Below, piece after piece: positions 6,243-6,483 of a DNA stretch of 6,483 bases. The stretch is taken from NCBI GenBank assembly GCA_965151315.1, contig CBCTZG010000111.1, positions 1-6,483 on the forward strand, written 5' to 3'. The notes beneath the pieces were generated by a model. It made no database searches and was not told where the DNA came from. It was given only the letters and a program-made list of their open reading frames with translations. This stretch comes from Avimonoglobus sp965151315 (GTDB lineage: Bacteria > Bacillota > Clostridia > UBA1381). The translations under genes were made by a program, and so were the position numbers. The stretch's first letter is position 1, and the number at the start of each line of letters is the position of its first letter.

Positions 6243-6310
6243 AATTAGTACAGGTACAGGGACTAAATTTCCAACGTACCGCCATATAATAATTAGTACA
6301 GTGACAGGGA
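6243..6310 (+). repeat. Two 20-bp direct repeats before the XRE gene
   Basis: AATTAGTACAGGTACAGGGA (6243-6262) and AATTAGTACAGTGACAGGGA (6291-6310) agree at 18 of 20 positions, their starts 48 bp apart. The first lies upstream of the candidate promoter; the second begins right after the TATAAT at 6285-6290 and would cover the transcription start and the AGGGA that may serve as Shine-Dalgarno sequence. This is a typical layout for autoregulation by a small XRE repressor. Confidence 0.6.
6285..6290 (+). promoter_or_regulatory. -10 box of the XRE gene
   Basis: An exact TATAAT lies 29 bp before the start codon. No good -35 box is found 16-18 bp upstream (the bases there read ACTAAA), so the promoter may depend on a protein bound at the upstream repeat or be weak. 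Confidence 0.45.
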
Positions 6311-6319
6311 TTGGTGGTG

Positions 6320-6483
6320 ATGCGGATGCAGCTAAATGAAGCCGTGAGTAAACGACTGACAGAACTTCTTTCAGAACGGAACATGACACAGTACCAGCTT
6401 TTTATGAAAAGCGGGGTTCCGAAATCAACCATAGGGAACGTTATCAACTGTTCGTATGAATCCGTGAAGCTACGGATCGTCCA
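6320..6483 (+). CDS. Small XRE-family helix-turn-helix regulator, cut by the right edge
   Basis: The first 54 codons are visible. They begin M-R-M-Q-L-N-E-A-V-S and contain a Cro/CI-type helix-turn-helix at about residues 12-44: N-M-T-Q-Y-Q-L at 21-27 forms the first helix and V-P-K-S-T-I-G-N-V-I-N at 33-43 the recognition helix. Similar proteins of roughly 80 aa are frequent in gut Clostridia, often in mobile elements, so most of the gene is probably shown. The start is uncertain: ATG at 6320 has AGGGA 9 nt upstream, ATG at 6326 has GGTGG 8 nt upstream, and GTG codons at 6314 and 6317 are also in frame. It likely represses its own promoter through the direct repeats just upstream and may control the divergent 168-aa gene. 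Confidence 0.85.
   Translation, partial: MRMQLNEAVSKRLTELLSERNMTQYQLFMKSGVPKSTIGNVINCSYESVKLRIV

Noticed and set aside
5975..6447. Several short minus-strand frames over the right-hand control region and the XRE start
   Set aside because: They overlap the 168-aa gene or the XRE gene in other frames, lack start signals and give no recognisable protein.

Overview
The window looks like a piece of a Gram-positive (Bacillota, probably gut Clostridia) genome or a mobile element carried by one. The reasons are strong GGAGG-type ribosome binding sites before almost every gene, a moderate G+C content, and proteins of types common in that group: a PchR/YbtA-like AraC regulator, exporter-fold ABC half-transporter pairs, and a small XRE regulator. 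There is no rRNA, tRNA, CRISPR array, transposase or integrase in view, so the taxon and the mobile-element idea are inferences.

Left part (1-4390). A minus-strand operon is read from right to left: two half-size ABC transporters with fused permease and ATPase (581 and 577 aa, 7 bp apart), then a MntP-type manganese efflux pump (28 bp further), then the first six codons of another gene that runs off the left edge (24 bp further). Each gene has its own Shine-Dalgarno sequence. The operon is divergent from an AraC-family regulator at 4390-5364. The roughly 280 bp between them hold a candidate promoter for each direction, an interrupted TTAG/CTAA palindrome at the expected operon transcription start, and a 13-bp perfect inverted repeat flanked by T tracts.

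Middle (5365-5598). There is no convincing gene here. The regulator's terminator is followed by a 113-bp stretch bounded by imperfect 13-bp inverted repeats with a GC-rich hairpin inside, and then by a strong terminator facing the other way.

Right part (5599-6483). A second, apparently separate divergent pair: a 168-aa protein of unknown function with one N-terminal membrane segment (minus strand), and the start of a small XRE-type helix-turn-helix regulator (plus strand, cut by the window edge). Their shared control region has a 13-bp palindrome, two near-identical 20-bp direct repeats and a consensus TATAAT.

How the genes may work together (inference): the layout of an AraC regulator divergent from two exporter-fold half-transporters matches the Yersinia ybtA/ybtPQ arrangement, where the ABC pair imports an iron-siderophore complex. 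A MntP pump in the same transcript would make this a metal-balance locus, taking up an iron chelate while expelling manganese. The substrate cannot be read from the sequence, and peptide or drug export remains possible for the ABC pair.
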